A stretch of 64,000 nucleotides of DNA, taken from NCBI RefSeq assembly GCF_902833225.1, contig NZ_CADFEI010000011.1:216648-280647 (forward strand), in the 5' to 3' direction. The notes below the pieces were generated by a model. The model ran no database searches. It was given only the letters and a program-made list of their open reading frames with translations, and was not told the DNA's origin. Position numbers and translations under genes: made by a program. Shown one piece after another: positions 41,955-51,734 of this stretch. This stretch comes from Burkholderia sp. BCC1644 (GTDB lineage: Bacteria; Pseudomonadota; Gammaproteobacteria; Burkholderiales; Burkholderiaceae). The stretch's first letter is position 1, and every line of letters starts with the position of its first letter.

Positions 41955-42938
41955 ATGAACCAGATTCAGACCATGCGTGTATTCGTCTGCGTCGCCGAGC
42001 AGCAGAGCTTCCGGCGCGCGGCACACCATCTCGGCGTGTCCAATGCACTCGTCACGCGTTCGATCGCGATGCTCGAGGGCCACCTGAACACCCGGCTGAT
42101 CCACCGCACCACGCGCAACCTGTCGCTCACCGAGGCCGGCGTGCGCTACCTCGACGGCTGCCGTGCGCTGCTCGAGGAATTCGACCACCTCGAATCGTCC
42201 GTCGCGCATGCCGTGCGCGAACCGGCCGGCACGCTGCGCGTCGTCGCTTCGGGGCTGCTGTCGCCGCTGGCGCTGACGCCGCTCGTCAGCAGCTTCCGGC
42301 ACCGCTACCCCGAGCTGCGCGTGCAGCTGACCGTCGCCGAAGGGCCGCTCGACGTGCTCGATTCGGGTTACGACGTCGGCATCGTCACGGGCAACCGGCT
42401 CGACGGCAACCCGTCGCTGATCGGCCATGCGCTCGCGCCGAATCCGTTCGTCGCCTGCGCGGCGCCGGCCTATCTCGACCGGCGCGGCGAGCCGCGCGCC
42501 CCCGACGACCTGCCGGGCCACGACTGGGTCACGCTCGCGCCGCACCAGCATGCGCCGTCGTGGCAACTCGTCGGCCACGACGGCGTCGCGCATTCGGTCA
42601 CGGTGCGCCCGGCGTGCACGGTCAACCAGCTCGCGCTGGTCCACGCAGCCGCCGTGGCCGGTGCCGGCATCGCGGTGCTGCCCGAGCCGTGCGTCGCCGA
42701 CGCGCTCAACAACGGCACGCTCGTGCGGCTGCTGGCCGGCTACCGGATCGACGATCCCGACACGCAGCTGTCGCTCGTCTACCCGAACCGCCAGTACGTG
42801 CCGGCCCGCACACGCAGCTTCGTCGAACATGCGCTGGACCACTTCAGCGCACGAACGCCTCGCGACCAAACGGACTACGGCTTCCTGCGGCCGCCGCGCG
42901 GGTCCGATCGGTCCGACATCGTCACGGGGCTGCAGTAA
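41955..42938 (+). CDS. LysR-family transcriptional regulator
   Basis: 327 residues. The N-terminal helix-turn-helix (AEQQSFRRAAHHLGVSNALV, about 14-33) is followed by a dimer helix and an effector domain of CrgA type (EPAGTLRVVASGLLSPLALTP). It ends 30 bp before the D-lactate dehydrogenase-like gene on the same strand and is divergent from the aminotransferase; either could be its target. Confidence 0.9.
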   Translation: MNQIQTMRVFVCVAEQQSFRRAAHHLGVSNALVTRSIAMLEGHLNTRLIHRTTRNLSLTEAGVRYLDGCRALLEEFDHLESSVAHAVREPAGTLRVVASGLLSPLALTPLVSSFRHRYPELRVQLTVAEGPLDVLDSGYDVGIVTGNRLDGNPSLIGHALAPNPFVACAAPAYLDRRGEPRAPDDLPGHDWVTLAPHQHAPSWQLVGHDGVAHSVTVRPACTVNQLALVHAAAVAGAGIAVLPEPCVADALNNGTLVRLLAGYRIDDPDTQLSLVYPNRQYVPARTRSFVEHALDHFSARTPRDQTDYGFLRPPRGSDRSDIVTGLQ

Positions 42939-42968
42939 ACTGCGCGCGTCAGCCATCGGAGGTGCAGC

Positions 42969-43967
42969 GTGCGCGTGATCCTGTTCAGCAGCCGGCAGTA
43001 CGACGACGATTCGTTTGCCGCCGCCAACCGGCAGTTCGGCTATCGGCTGCACTTCCAGCCGTCGCACCTCGACGCGGAAACCGCGATCCTCGCGCACGGC
43101 TATGAAGTCGTGTGCCCGTTCGTCAACGACATCGTCGATGCGGCCGTGCTCGAACGGCTCGCCGACGGCGGCACGCGGCTGATCGCGCTGCGCTCGGCCG
43201 GCTTCAACCATGTCGACCTCGCGGCCGCCGAGCGGCTCGGCATCACGGTCGTGCGCGTGCCCGCGTATTCGCCGCATGCGGTTGCCGAGCACGCGGTCGC
43301 GCTGATCCTTGCGCTCAACCGCCGGCTGCCGCGCGCGGTCGCGCGCACCCGCGAAGGCGATTTCTCGCTGAACGGGCTGCTCGGCTTCGACCTGCATGGC
43401 AAGACCGTCGGCGTGATCGGCACCGGCATCATCGGGAGCGTGTTCGCGAAGATCATGATGGGCTTCGGGATGCACGTGCTCGCGCACTCCGTGCCGCCGT
43501 ACAACGACGAGCTGATCGCGTTCGGTGCGCGCTACGTCGAGCTCGACGAGCTGCTGCACCATGCCGACATCGTCAGCCTGCACTGCCCGCTGCTGCCGTC
43601 CACGCACCATCTGATCAACGAACGGACGCTCGCGCGGATGAAGCACGGCGCGATGCTGATCAACACCGGCCGCGGCGGCCTCGTCGATGCGCAGGCGCTG
43701 GTCGACGCGCTCAAGAGCGGCCAGCTCGGACACCTCGGGCTCGACGTGTACGAAGAAGAAGGCGGGCTGTTCTTCGAGGATCACTCCGATCTGCCGCTGC
43801 AGGACGACGTACTCGCACGCCTGCTGACGTTCCCGAACGTGATCGTCACGTCGCACCAGGCGTTCTTCACGCGCGAGGCGCTGGCCGAGATCGCGCATAC
43901 GACGCTGCTGAACATCGAGGCATGGCATGCGGGTACGCCGCAGAACGCCGTGACGGCAAACCGCTGA
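42969..43967 (+). CDS. D-2-hydroxyacid dehydrogenase (D-lactate dehydrogenase-like)
   Basis: 332 residues from a GTG at 42969 with GGAGGTG just upstream. NAD-binding motif GVIGTGIIGSVFAKI (about 148-162); catalytic Arg in LRSAGFNHVDLA and INTGRGGLVD, Glu in the DVYEEEGGLFF segment and the acid-base His in VTSHQAFFT. This pattern matches LdhA-type fermentative D-lactate dehydrogenases, which reduce pyruvate to D-lactate with NADH. It follows a LysR gene. Confidence 0.9.
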   Translation: MRVILFSSRQYDDDSFAAANRQFGYRLHFQPSHLDAETAILAHGYEVVCPFVNDIVDAAVLERLADGGTRLIALRSAGFNHVDLAAAERLGITVVRVPAYSPHAVAEHAVALILALNRRLPRAVARTREGDFSLNGLLGFDLHGKTVGVIGTGIIGSVFAKIMMGFGMHVLAHSVPPYNDELIAFGARYVELDELLHHADIVSLHCPLLPSTHHLINERTLARMKHGAMLINTGRGGLVDAQALVDALKSGQLGHLGLDVYEEEGGLFFEDHSDLPLQDDVLARLLTFPNVIVTSHQAFFTREALAEIAHTTLLNIEAWHAGTPQNAVTANR

Positions 43968-44114
43968 AAAACGGCGCGTTTGACGGCCTGCAGCGCATCC
44001 GCAATCGTTTGCTTGCTCCCGTTGCTGCGCACCGCACTCGTCTTCATCAACAATTCCGCGCTTTGTTTCAGATGAAGTAACGTTTCGTGCGTGCCGTCTG
44101 CTATCGTTGCGCCG

Positions 44115-44897
44115 ATGTCACCCCAGCTTCCGCCGCTCATGCGTTTCGACGACTCCGACATCGCCGCGGTCTACCGCGCCATTTTCGAACGGCGCGACAT
44201 GCGCCACTTCACACCGGCGCCCGTCGATCCGGCGGTGCTCGCGCGCTTGCTGCGCGCGGCGCACCATGCGCCGAGCGTCGGCTTCATGCAGCCGTGGCGC
44301 TTCATTCGCGTCACCGATCCCGCGCTGCGCACTGCGATCCACGCGCTGGTCGAGGCCGAGCGCCGCGCGACCGCCGATGCGCTCGGCGAGCGCCAGGACG
44401 AATTCATGCGGCTGAAGGTCGAAGGCGTGCGCGAATGCGGCGAGCTGCTGGTCGTCGCGCTCGCCGACGGCCGCGAACGCCACGTGTTCGGCCGCCGCAC
44501 GCTGCCGGAGATGGATCTGGCATCCGCCGCGTGCGCGATCCAGAACATGTGGCTCGCGGCGCGCGCGGAAGGGCTCGGGATGGGCTGGGTGTCACTGTTC
44601 GACGTCGAGGCGCTGCGCTCGCTGCTGCGGATGCCCGACGGCGCGAAACCGATCGCCGTGCTGTGCGTCGGGCACGTCGACGCGTTCTATGCGAAGCCGA
44701 TGCTCGAACAGGAGCGCTGGGCCGCGCGGATGCCGGTCGAAGCGTGCCTGTTCGAGAACGGCTGGGACGATCCGGCTGCAATCGAAGGCGCCGGCGCAGC
44801 CCCGTTACCCGCGAATACGGAATCGGATGCCGACGTGACGAACGCGTCGAGCGCGTCGAACGCCCTCCCCGGCGAAGCGCCCGAACGCGTCGCGTGA
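44115..44897 (+). CDS. bluB: 5,6-dimethylbenzimidazole synthase (BluB), nitroreductase fold
   Basis: 260 residues from ATG 44115; a GTG at 44091 is an alternative. The BluB pattern is clear: ERRDMRHFTPAPVD (FMN contact), HHAPSVGFMQPWRF (lid region), and GRRTLPEMDLASAACAIQNM. BluB breaks down reduced FMN with oxygen to give the lower ligand of vitamin B12. It is isolated here from other cobalamin genes and no cobalamin riboswitch was recognised upstream. The last 35 residues are a low-complexity tail rich in Ala, Asn and Ser. Confidence 0.9.
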   Translation: MSPQLPPLMRFDDSDIAAVYRAIFERRDMRHFTPAPVDPAVLARLLRAAHHAPSVGFMQPWRFIRVTDPALRTAIHALVEAERRATADALGERQDEFMRLKVEGVRECGELLVVALADGRERHVFGRRTLPEMDLASAACAIQNMWLAARAEGLGMGWVSLFDVEALRSLLRMPDGAKPIAVLCVGHVDAFYAKPMLEQERWAARMPVEACLFENGWDDPAAIEGAGAAPLPANTESDADVTNASSASNALPGEAPERVA

Positions 44898-45138
44898 CGG
44901 TCGACCCGGCAGCCGCCATCGCTCCGGCCCCGATACGGCCCGACGCGGAAAACCGCCACCGAATCCCACACTGTGAGCTTCCCGCCTGCTGGCCCGTCGC
45001 ACGCCGGCAACAACCGTTTTGGCCCCAAGCGTAGGGGTTTTCACTGAAGTAGAATCGCGGCTGTCATTCGACTGACCCACCGCCCGTCCCGCGCATCCTG
45101 CGCCCGGCTCGAGCGGCATCTTTCCCGAGCCTACCGCG

Positions 45139-46308
45139 ATGCCCTTACCTCTTTTCGCCCTTGCCGTCGCCGCCTTTGGAATCGGTACCACCGAATTCGT
45201 GATCATGGGGCTGCTGCCCAATGTCGCGCGCGATCTCGGTGTGTCGATTCCGGCCGCCGGGATGCTCGTGTCGGGCTACGCGCTCGGCGTGACGATCGGC
45301 GCGCCGATCCTCGCGATCGTCACCGCGAAGATGCCGCGCAAGCGCGCGCTGATGGGCCTGATCGGGCTGTTCATCGCCGGCAACCTGTTCTGCGCGATCG
45401 CACCGGGCTATGCGGTGCTGATGGCCGCGCGCGTCGTCACCGCGTTCTGTCATGGCGCGTTCTTCGGGATCGGCTCGGTCGTCGCGAGCAACCTCGTCGC
45501 GCCGAACCGCCGCGCGCAGGCCATCGCGCTGATGTTCACCGGCCTCACGCTCGCGAACGTGCTCGGCGTGCCGCTCGGCACCGCGCTCGGCCAGGCGTTC
45601 GGCTGGCGCGCGACGTTCTGGGCCGTCACCGGCATCGGCATCGCCGCCGCCGCTGCACTCGCGGTGTGCCTGCCGAAGAACCTCGCGATGCCCGACACCA
45701 GCATCACGCGCGAATTCAGCGTGCTGAAGCACCCGCAGGTGCTGATGGTGCTCGGCATCAGCGTGCTCGCATCCGCGAGCCTGTTCAGCGTGTTCACGTA
45801 CATCACGCCGATCCTCGAGGACGTGACGGGCTTCTCGCCGCGCCAGGTCACCTACGTGCTGCTGCTGTTCGGCCTCGGGCTGACGGTCGGCGGCACGCTC
45901 GGCGGCAAGCTCGCCGACTGGCGCCGGATGCCGTCGCTGATCGCGACGCTCGCGCTGATCGGCATCGTCCTCGCGCTGTTCGCGGGCACGATGCACGTGC
46001 CGTTCGCCGCGCTCGCGACGATCTTCGTGTGGGGCATCCTCGCGTTCGCGATCGTGCCGCCGCTGCAGATCATGATCGTCGATCGCGCGAGCGACGCGCC
46101 GAACCTCGCGTCGACGCTGAACCAGGGTGCGTTCAACCTCGGCAACGCGACCGGCGCGTGGCTCGGCGGGATGGCGATCGGCTCCGGCGTATCGCTCGTG
46201 AACCTGCCGTGGGTCGGCGTCGCGATGGCCGTCGCGGCGCTCGCGCTCACGCTGTGGTCGGCGTCGCTCGAACGCCGCCCGGTGGCCGTGCCGACCGAGT
46301 ACGTCTGA
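45139..46308 (+). CDS. MFS transporter, AraJ/DHA1-like
   Basis: 389 residues, twelve membrane helices. The start LFALAVAAFGIGTTEFVIMG is the typical first helix of the AraJ/YdhP/SotB group (arabinose or drug efflux); motif A-like SGYALGVTIGAPI follows. Export of sugars or small drugs is likely. It ends 93 bp before another MFS gene on the same strand. Confidence 0.88.
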   Translation: MPLPLFALAVAAFGIGTTEFVIMGLLPNVARDLGVSIPAAGMLVSGYALGVTIGAPILAIVTAKMPRKRALMGLIGLFIAGNLFCAIAPGYAVLMAARVVTAFCHGAFFGIGSVVASNLVAPNRRAQAIALMFTGLTLANVLGVPLGTALGQAFGWRATFWAVTGIGIAAAAALAVCLPKNLAMPDTSITREFSVLKHPQVLMVLGISVLASASLFSVFTYITPILEDVTGFSPRQVTYVLLLFGLGLTVGGTLGGKLADWRRMPSLIATLALIGIVLALFAGTMHVPFAALATIFVWGILAFAIVPPLQIMIVDRASDAPNLASTLNQGAFNLGNATGAWLGGMAIGSGVSLVNLPWVGVAMAVAALALTLWSASLERRPVAVPTEYV

Positions 46309-46401
46309 CGCGACCCTGCTGCATTCGTTGCGTACACAACCCCATTCGATCCTGATGGCCTTCATGGACCTTTCAAGGTCCGCGGTGTAGCATCCCGGCC
46401 G

Positions 46402-47562
46402 ATGAAAGCCATTCTGAATCGCGATTTTCTCGCGCTGATCCTGAGCGTCGCGGTCGTCGGCCTCGGGACCGGCGCCACGCTGCCGCTCACCGCACTCGCG
46501 CTGACTGAAGCCGGTCACGGCACCAACGTCGTCGGCATGCTGACGGCCGCGCAGGCCCTCGGCGGCCTCGCAATCGTCCCGTTCGTCACCGCGCTCGCGC
46601 GCCACCTCGGCTCACGCCGCGCGATCGTCGTGTCGGTCGTGCTGCTCGCCGCCGCCACCGCGCTGATGCAGTTCACGTCGAGCCTGATCCTGTGGGGCGT
46701 GCTGCGCGTGCTGTGCGGCGCCGCGCTGATGCTGCTGTTCACGATCGGCGAAGCGTGGGTCAACCAGCTCGCCGACGATTCGACGCGCGGCCGCGTCGTT
46801 GCGATCTATGCAACCAATTTCACGCTGTTCCAGATGGCGGGCCCCGTCCTCGTGAGCCAGATCGCCGGCGCGACGAGCATCCGCTTCGCGCTGTGCGGCG
46901 CGCTGTTCCTGCTCGCGCTGCCGACGCTCGCGACGATCCGCCGCGCGCCGCTCGCCGGCGACGACGCGCATCACGAAGCGCACGGCCGCTGGCTCGATAT
47001 CCTGCCGCGGATGCCCGCGCTGATCATCGGCACCGGCTTCTTCGCGCTGTTCGATACGCTCGCGCTGTCGCTGCTGCCGCTCTACGCGATGGATCACGGC
47101 GTCGCGAGCGCGACCGCCGTGCTGCTCGCATCGATCATGCTGTTCGGCGATACCGCGATGCAGTTCCCGATCGGCTGGCTCGCGGACAAGCTCGGCCGCG
47201 AACGCGTGCACCTCGGCGCCGGCTGGATCGTGCTGGCCGGCCTGCCGCTGCTGCCGTTCGTCATCACGAATCCGTGGCTGTGCTGGCCGCTGCTGTTCGT
47301 GCTCGGCGCGGCGGCCGGCAGCATCTACACGCTGTCGCTCGTCGCATGCGGCGAACGCTTCCGCGGCGCGGCGCTCGTCACCGCGAGCTCGCTCGTGTCG
47401 GCATCGTGGAGCGCCGCGAGCTTCGGCGGCCCGCTGGTGGCCGGTGCGTTGATGGAGCAACTGGGCAGCAATGCGCTGGTCGGCGTGCTGGTCGTCTGCG
47501 TCGCCGCGTTCGTTGCGGCCGCGCTGTGGGAACGCCGCACCGCGTTGCAACGCGCAGTCTGA
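46402..47562 (+). CDS. MFS transporter, YcaD-like
   Basis: 386 residues, twelve membrane helices. Segments such as GEAWVNQLADDSTRGRVVAI and PLYAMDHGVASATAVLL match the YcaD family of uncharacterised MFS proteins. The motif A-like loop GWLADKLGRERV is in the second half. Substrate unknown. It is convergent with fahA, with a terminator hairpin between them. Confidence 0.87.
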   Translation: MKAILNRDFLALILSVAVVGLGTGATLPLTALALTEAGHGTNVVGMLTAAQALGGLAIVPFVTALARHLGSRRAIVVSVVLLAAATALMQFTSSLILWGVLRVLCGAALMLLFTIGEAWVNQLADDSTRGRVVAIYATNFTLFQMAGPVLVSQIAGATSIRFALCGALFLLALPTLATIRRAPLAGDDAHHEAHGRWLDILPRMPALIIGTGFFALFDTLALSLLPLYAMDHGVASATAVLLASIMLFGDTAMQFPIGWLADKLGRERVHLGAGWIVLAGLPLLPFVITNPWLCWPLLFVLGAAAGSIYTLSLVACGERFRGAALVTASSLVSASWSAASFGGPLVAGALMEQLGSNALVGVLVVCVAAFVAAALWERRTALQRAV

Positions 47563-47656
47563 TACCGGCGCTGTCGCGGACGCAAACCTTGACGCTCGCA
47601 CGCAGCATCACACATCGACGCACATGCGCCGCCGCCCCCGCCAGCAAAAACGCAAA

Positions 47657-47677
47657 CGGCCCGCGCGATGCGGGCCG
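47657..47677 (-). terminator. Terminator of the homogentisate operon
   Basis: Eight-base stem CGGCCCGC / GCGGGCCG with a five-base loop; the minus strand continues into TTTGCGTTTTTG. It lies 45 bp after the fahA stop. Confidence 0.78.
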
Positions 47678-47721
47678 CCCAGTCCTTCCGGACTACCTGC
47701 TACGTGTCGCGCTACGATCCG

Positions 47722-49026
47722 TCACGCATTCCGCGCCGGCAGGATCGTCCCCGCACACGTGCCGAAGCCGACGCGATAGCCGTCGCCCTGGCACCACCCG
47801 GCGAGCGTCAGCTCGTCGCCGTCCTCGATGAACGCACGGCTGCCGCCGCCTTCCAGCGCGACCGGCTCCTTGCCGTTCCACGTCAGCTCGAGCAGGCTGC
47901 CGAACGAATCCTTCGTCGGCCCGCTGATCGTGCCCGATCCCATCAGGTCACCCACGCGCGTGTTGCAGCCCGCGACCGTGTGATGCGCGAGCTGCTGCGC
48001 CATCGTCCAGTACATGTGCTTGTAGTTCGTACGGCAGATCGACGTCGCCTCCGCCGCGCCTTCGGCACGCAGCGTCACTTCGAGCGCGATGTCGAACGCG
48101 TGCTTGCCGGCGTGCTGCAGATACGCGAGCGGCTGCGGCGACTGCTCCGGCTGCGCGACGCGGAACGGTTCGAGTGCGTCGAGCGTGACGATCCAGGGCG
48201 AGATCGTCGTCGCGAAGGTCTTCGCGTTGAACGGGCCGAGCGGCACGTATTCCCACTGCTGGATGTCGCGCGCGCTCCAGTCGTTCAGCAGCACCATCCC
48301 GAAGATATGCGCTTCGGCGTCCTCGCACGCGATCGGCTCGCCGAGCGCATTGCCCTGCCCGACGATGAAGCCCGTCTCCAGTTCGATGTCGAGCTTGCGG
48401 CAGGCACCGAACACCGGGCGCTCCTGGTCGGGCAGCTTCAGTTGCCCGTTCGGGCGCCGCACCGGCGTACCGCTCACGACCACCGACGACGCACGGCCGT
48501 TGTAGCCGATCGGCATCTCCGACCAGTTCGGCAACAGCGCATTCTTCGGATCACGGAACATCGAACCGACGTTGGTCGCATGTTCCTTCGACGAGTAGAA
48601 ATCGGTGTAGCCGGGAATCTCGACCGGCAGGTGCAGCGTCGCGTCGCGCTGCGGGACCAGCACTTGCGCGCGTAGCGCCGCGTCGTCACGCAACCGTGCG
48701 TTGTCCTGCGAGAACAGGTTCGACAGCTGCACGCGTACGCTGCGCCATGCGTCGCGGCCAAGCGCGATGAACGCGTTGAGCGTCGGCGTGGCGAACGGAT
48801 CGGCGCCGGCCGGCAGCGTCACGAGGCCCGCGCGCGCGAGCGCCGCGAGATCGACGATCTGGTCGCCCAGCGCCACGCCCGCACGGCAAGCCGCCTGCTT
48901 CGCATCGCTGAAGATCCCGAACGGCAGGTTCTGGATCGGGAAATCGCAGGCGGGATCGTTCGCGGTGTCGATCCAGCTCTTGCGAGCCGGGTCGAGCGTC
49001 GCGCGCCAGTCTTGGGTATCGCTCAT
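47722..49026 (-). CDS. fahA: Fumarylacetoacetase
   Basis: 434 residues, the usual length. The N-terminal SH3-like domain (PFGIFSDAKQAACRAGVALG) and the C-terminal FAH catalytic domain are complete; metal and catalytic residues are in DFYSSKEHATNVG and DWSARDIQQWEYVPLGPF. It splits fumarylacetoacetate into fumarate and acetoacetate, the last step of tyrosine and homogentisate breakdown. The start overlaps the hmgA stop by four bases (ATGA), so the two are translationally coupled. Confidence 0.96.
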   Translation of the reverse strand: MSDTQDWRATLDPARKSWIDTANDPACDFPIQNLPFGIFSDAKQAACRAGVALGDQIVDLAALARAGLVTLPAGADPFATPTLNAFIALGRDAWRSVRVQLSNLFSQDNARLRDDAALRAQVLVPQRDATLHLPVEIPGYTDFYSSKEHATNVGSMFRDPKNALLPNWSEMPIGYNGRASSVVVSGTPVRRPNGQLKLPDQERPVFGACRKLDIELETGFIVGQGNALGEPIACEDAEAHIFGMVLLNDWSARDIQQWEYVPLGPFNAKTFATTISPWIVTLDALEPFRVAQPEQSPQPLAYLQHAGKHAFDIALEVTLRAEGAAEATSICRTNYKHMYWTMAQQLAHHTVAGCNTRVGDLMGSGTISGPTKDSFGSLLELTWNGKEPVALEGGGSRAFIEDGDELTLAGWCQGDGYRVGFGTCAGTILPARNA

Positions 49027-50357
49027 CGTTGCTCCGGATTGAAGTGTTTCTTGATGCCTTGCCAGCATTCGAAGTAGTCGGCCTGCAGCTGCGCGGTGTC
49101 GAGCGCATAACGCGTCGGCCGGATCAGCGTGCGGGTCTCGAACATGAACGCCATCGTCGCGTCGACCTTGTGCGGCTTCGTCGTGTCGCTCGCGGACGCC
49201 TTCTCGAACGTGTCCGCGTCAGGCCCGTGGCCCGACATGCAGTTGTGCAGGCTCGCGCCGCCCGGCACGAAGCCTTCGGCCTTCGCGTCGTACGCGCCGT
49301 GCACGAGCCCCATGAATTCGCTCGCGACGTTGCGGTGGAACCACGGCGGGCGGAACGTATCCTCGGCCGCGAGCCAGCGCGGCGGGAAGATCACGAAATC
49401 GATCGTGTCGACGCCCGGCGTGTCGCTCTGCGACTGCAGCACGAGGAAGATCGACGGATCGGGATGGTCGAAGCTGATCGAGCCGATCGTGTTGAACAGG
49501 CGCAGGTCGTATTTGTACGGCGCATAGTTGCCGTGCCACGCCACGACGTCGAGCGGCGAATGGCCGATGTCCGCGCGCCACAGGCGGCCGTTCAGCTTCG
49601 CGATCAGTTCGAACGCGCCTTCGCGGTCTTCGTAGGCGGCCTGCGGCGTCAGGAAGTCGCGCGGGTTCGCGAGGCCGTTCGAGCCGATCGGGCCGAGGTC
49701 CGGCAAACGCAGTTGCGCGCCGAAGTTTTCGCAGATGTAGCCGCGTGCGTCGCCGTCCGGCAGCGTGACGGAAAAACGCACGCCGCGCGGGATCACCGCG
49801 ATCTCGAACGGCTCGACGTCGACGCGGCCGAATTCGGTCGCGATGAAAAGCCGCCCCTGCTGCGGCACGATCAGCAGTTCGCCGTCCGCGCTGTAGAAGA
49901 AGCGGTCCTGCATCGAGCGGTTCGCCGCGTACAGATGGATCGCGCAACCGTTCATCGCGGCGGCCGAGCCGTTGCCGGACATCGTCACGAGCCCGTCGAC
50001 GAAATCGGTCGGCTCGACCGGCATCGGCAGCGGATCCCAACGCAGCTGGTTCGGCGGCGTCGGCGGCACATCGGTCGAATCGCCGAATTCCGACACGAGC
50101 CGCTGCGGGCCCGCGTACGGTTCGAACGGCCGGTGCACGGCGGCCGGGCGGATGCGATACAGCCACGAGCGGCGGTTGTGGCCACGCGGCGCGGTAAACG
50201 CGGTGCCCGACAGTTGCTCCGCATACAGTCCGTACGGCGCGCGCTGCGGCGAGTTGCGGCCGTGCGGCAGCGCGCCGGGCAATGCCTCGGTCGCGAATTC
50301 GTTCGCGAAACCGCTCAGGTAGCCGGCGGTCGCCGGTTTCGACAGGTCAAGCGTCAT
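49023..50357 (-). CDS. hmgA: Homogentisate 1,2-dioxygenase
   Basis: 444 residues. The iron ligands are His341 and Glu347 (in PPWFHRNVASEFMG) and His377 (in HNCMSGHGPD), each six positions later than in the human enzyme. The N-terminal beta-sandwich begins at GYLSGFANEFATEA, a signature stretch of the family. It opens the ring of homogentisate to maleylacetoacetate. It follows an AAHS transporter gene by 15 bp. The isomerase for maleylacetoacetate (maiA/hmgC) is not encoded in this operon. Confidence 0.97.
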   Translation of the reverse strand: MTLDLSKPATAGYLSGFANEFATEALPGALPHGRNSPQRAPYGLYAEQLSGTAFTAPRGHNRRSWLYRIRPAAVHRPFEPYAGPQRLVSEFGDSTDVPPTPPNQLRWDPLPMPVEPTDFVDGLVTMSGNGSAAAMNGCAIHLYAANRSMQDRFFYSADGELLIVPQQGRLFIATEFGRVDVEPFEIAVIPRGVRFSVTLPDGDARGYICENFGAQLRLPDLGPIGSNGLANPRDFLTPQAAYEDREGAFELIAKLNGRLWRADIGHSPLDVVAWHGNYAPYKYDLRLFNTIGSISFDHPDPSIFLVLQSQSDTPGVDTIDFVIFPPRWLAAEDTFRPPWFHRNVASEFMGLVHGAYDAKAEGFVPGGASLHNCMSGHGPDADTFEKASASDTTKPHKVDATMAFMFETRTLIRPTRYALDTAQLQADYFECWQGIKKHFNPEQR

Positions 50358-50372
50358 CGTTTCCTTTCTCCA

Positions 50373-51734
50373 TCAATTCAGGGCGGCGTCAGGCGCCTGC
50401 ACGCCGTTGCGCCGCGTCACACCGGCCAGCCCGAGAACGAACAGCGCCGAGCACAGCACGGGCACCGCGGCCGCGTGGAACAGCGCGCCGTTCGACCAGT
50501 TGAGCGCAATCAGTTGTCCGCCGACGAGCGGCCCGAGCACCGAGCCGATCCGGCCGATGCCGAGGCTCCAGCCGATGCCCGTCGAGCGCAGCGACGTCGG
50601 GTAGTACTGGCCCGCGAGCGCGTTCACGGCCGGCTGCCCGCCGACCACGCAGAATCCGCCCGCGAACACGACGACCAGCAGCCACGGCAGCGCATGCGCG
50701 ACCGAGCCGATCAGCCCCACCGACACGGCTGCGCACGCGAAGCACACGAACAGCACGCGCACGAAGCCGTAACGCTCGATGAACCAGCCGAGCGACAGCG
50801 TGCCGACCACGCCGCCCGTCTGCAGCACCGTGCCGACGATCACCGCGGTGCCCGGCGAATAGCCGGCGTCGCGCATCACGGTCGGCAGCCAGTTCGACAG
50901 GAAATACAGATCGATCAGGTTCATGAAGCTGATCGCCCACAGCAGCAGCGTGACCGGCAGGCGGCCATGGCTGAACAGTTCGGCGACCGGCGCACCGCTC
51001 GCCGCGCGCTCGCGCACGACGATGCGCGTGTTCGCGTCGATACCGGCGTGCGGCGCGAATTGCGCGAGCCAGTCGCGTGCCTGCGCGACGCGCCCTTTCA
51101 GCACCAGGAACTGCAGCGACTCGGGCAGCCGCGCGACCATCGCGATCGTCAGCACGAGCGGCACCGCGCCGCCGACGAAGAACACCGAGCGCCAGCCGAA
51201 TGCCGGAATCAGCGCGGCGCTGATGAAGCCGCCGATCGCCGCGCCGAGCGTGAAGCCGCACGACACCATCATCATCCGCTTCACGCGATGCGCGGCCGGG
51301 CTGAACTCGCCGACCAGCGCCATCGCATTCGGCATGATGCAGCCGAGGCCGAGGCCCGTGACGAAGCGCAGCGCCATCAGCACGGGAATCGAACCCGCGA
51401 ACGGCGTCGCGAGCATCGTCACCGCGAAGAACAGCGTCGAGCCGATCAGCACCGGGCGCCGCCCGATCCGGTCGGCCAGCACCGACAGCCCGAGCGCGCC
51501 GAGCAGCATCCCGAACAGGCTCGCGCTGAACACCGGGCCGAGCGCCTGCTTCGGCACGCCCCATTCGGCGATCACGCTGGGCGCCACGTAGCCCATCGCC
51601 TGCGCATCGAACCCGTCGATCACGAGGCACAGCCCGCACAACACGAGCAGCATCCAGTGAAAACCCGGGCGGTGGGTCTCGTCGATCACGCGCTCGACTT
51701 CGAGCACGCGCGCGTCGGCCGGCGCCGCGCTCAT
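50373..51734 (-). CDS. MFS aromatic acid:H+ symporter (AAHS family)
   Basis: 453 residues, twelve membrane helices. The AAHS signatures are present: first helix with VIDGFDAQAMGYVAPSV (the DGFD motif needed for aromatic acid transport) and LSVLADRIGRRPVL as motif A. It would import the substrate of the adjacent hydroxylase, such as a hydroxyphenylacetate. The gene starts four bases inside the end of the DUF2783 gene and precedes hmgA by 15 bp. Confidence 0.92.
   Translation of the reverse strand: MSAAPADARVLEVERVIDETHRPGFHWMLLVLCGLCLVIDGFDAQAMGYVAPSVIAEWGVPKQALGPVFSASLFGMLLGALGLSVLADRIGRRPVLIGSTLFFAVTMLATPFAGSIPVLMALRFVTGLGLGCIMPNAMALVGEFSPAAHRVKRMMMVSCGFTLGAAIGGFISAALIPAFGWRSVFFVGGAVPLVLTIAMVARLPESLQFLVLKGRVAQARDWLAQFAPHAGIDANTRIVVRERAASGAPVAELFSHGRLPVTLLLWAISFMNLIDLYFLSNWLPTVMRDAGYSPGTAVIVGTVLQTGGVVGTLSLGWFIERYGFVRVLFVCFACAAVSVGLIGSVAHALPWLLVVVFAGGFCVVGGQPAVNALAGQYYPTSLRSTGIGWSLGIGRIGSVLGPLVGGQLIALNWSNGALFHAAAVPVLCSALFVLGLAGVTRRNGVQAPDAALN

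Noticed and set aside
43968..44114. Possible cobalamin riboswitch before bluB
   Set aside because: The B12-box and conserved core were not seen and the region is too short for a full element.
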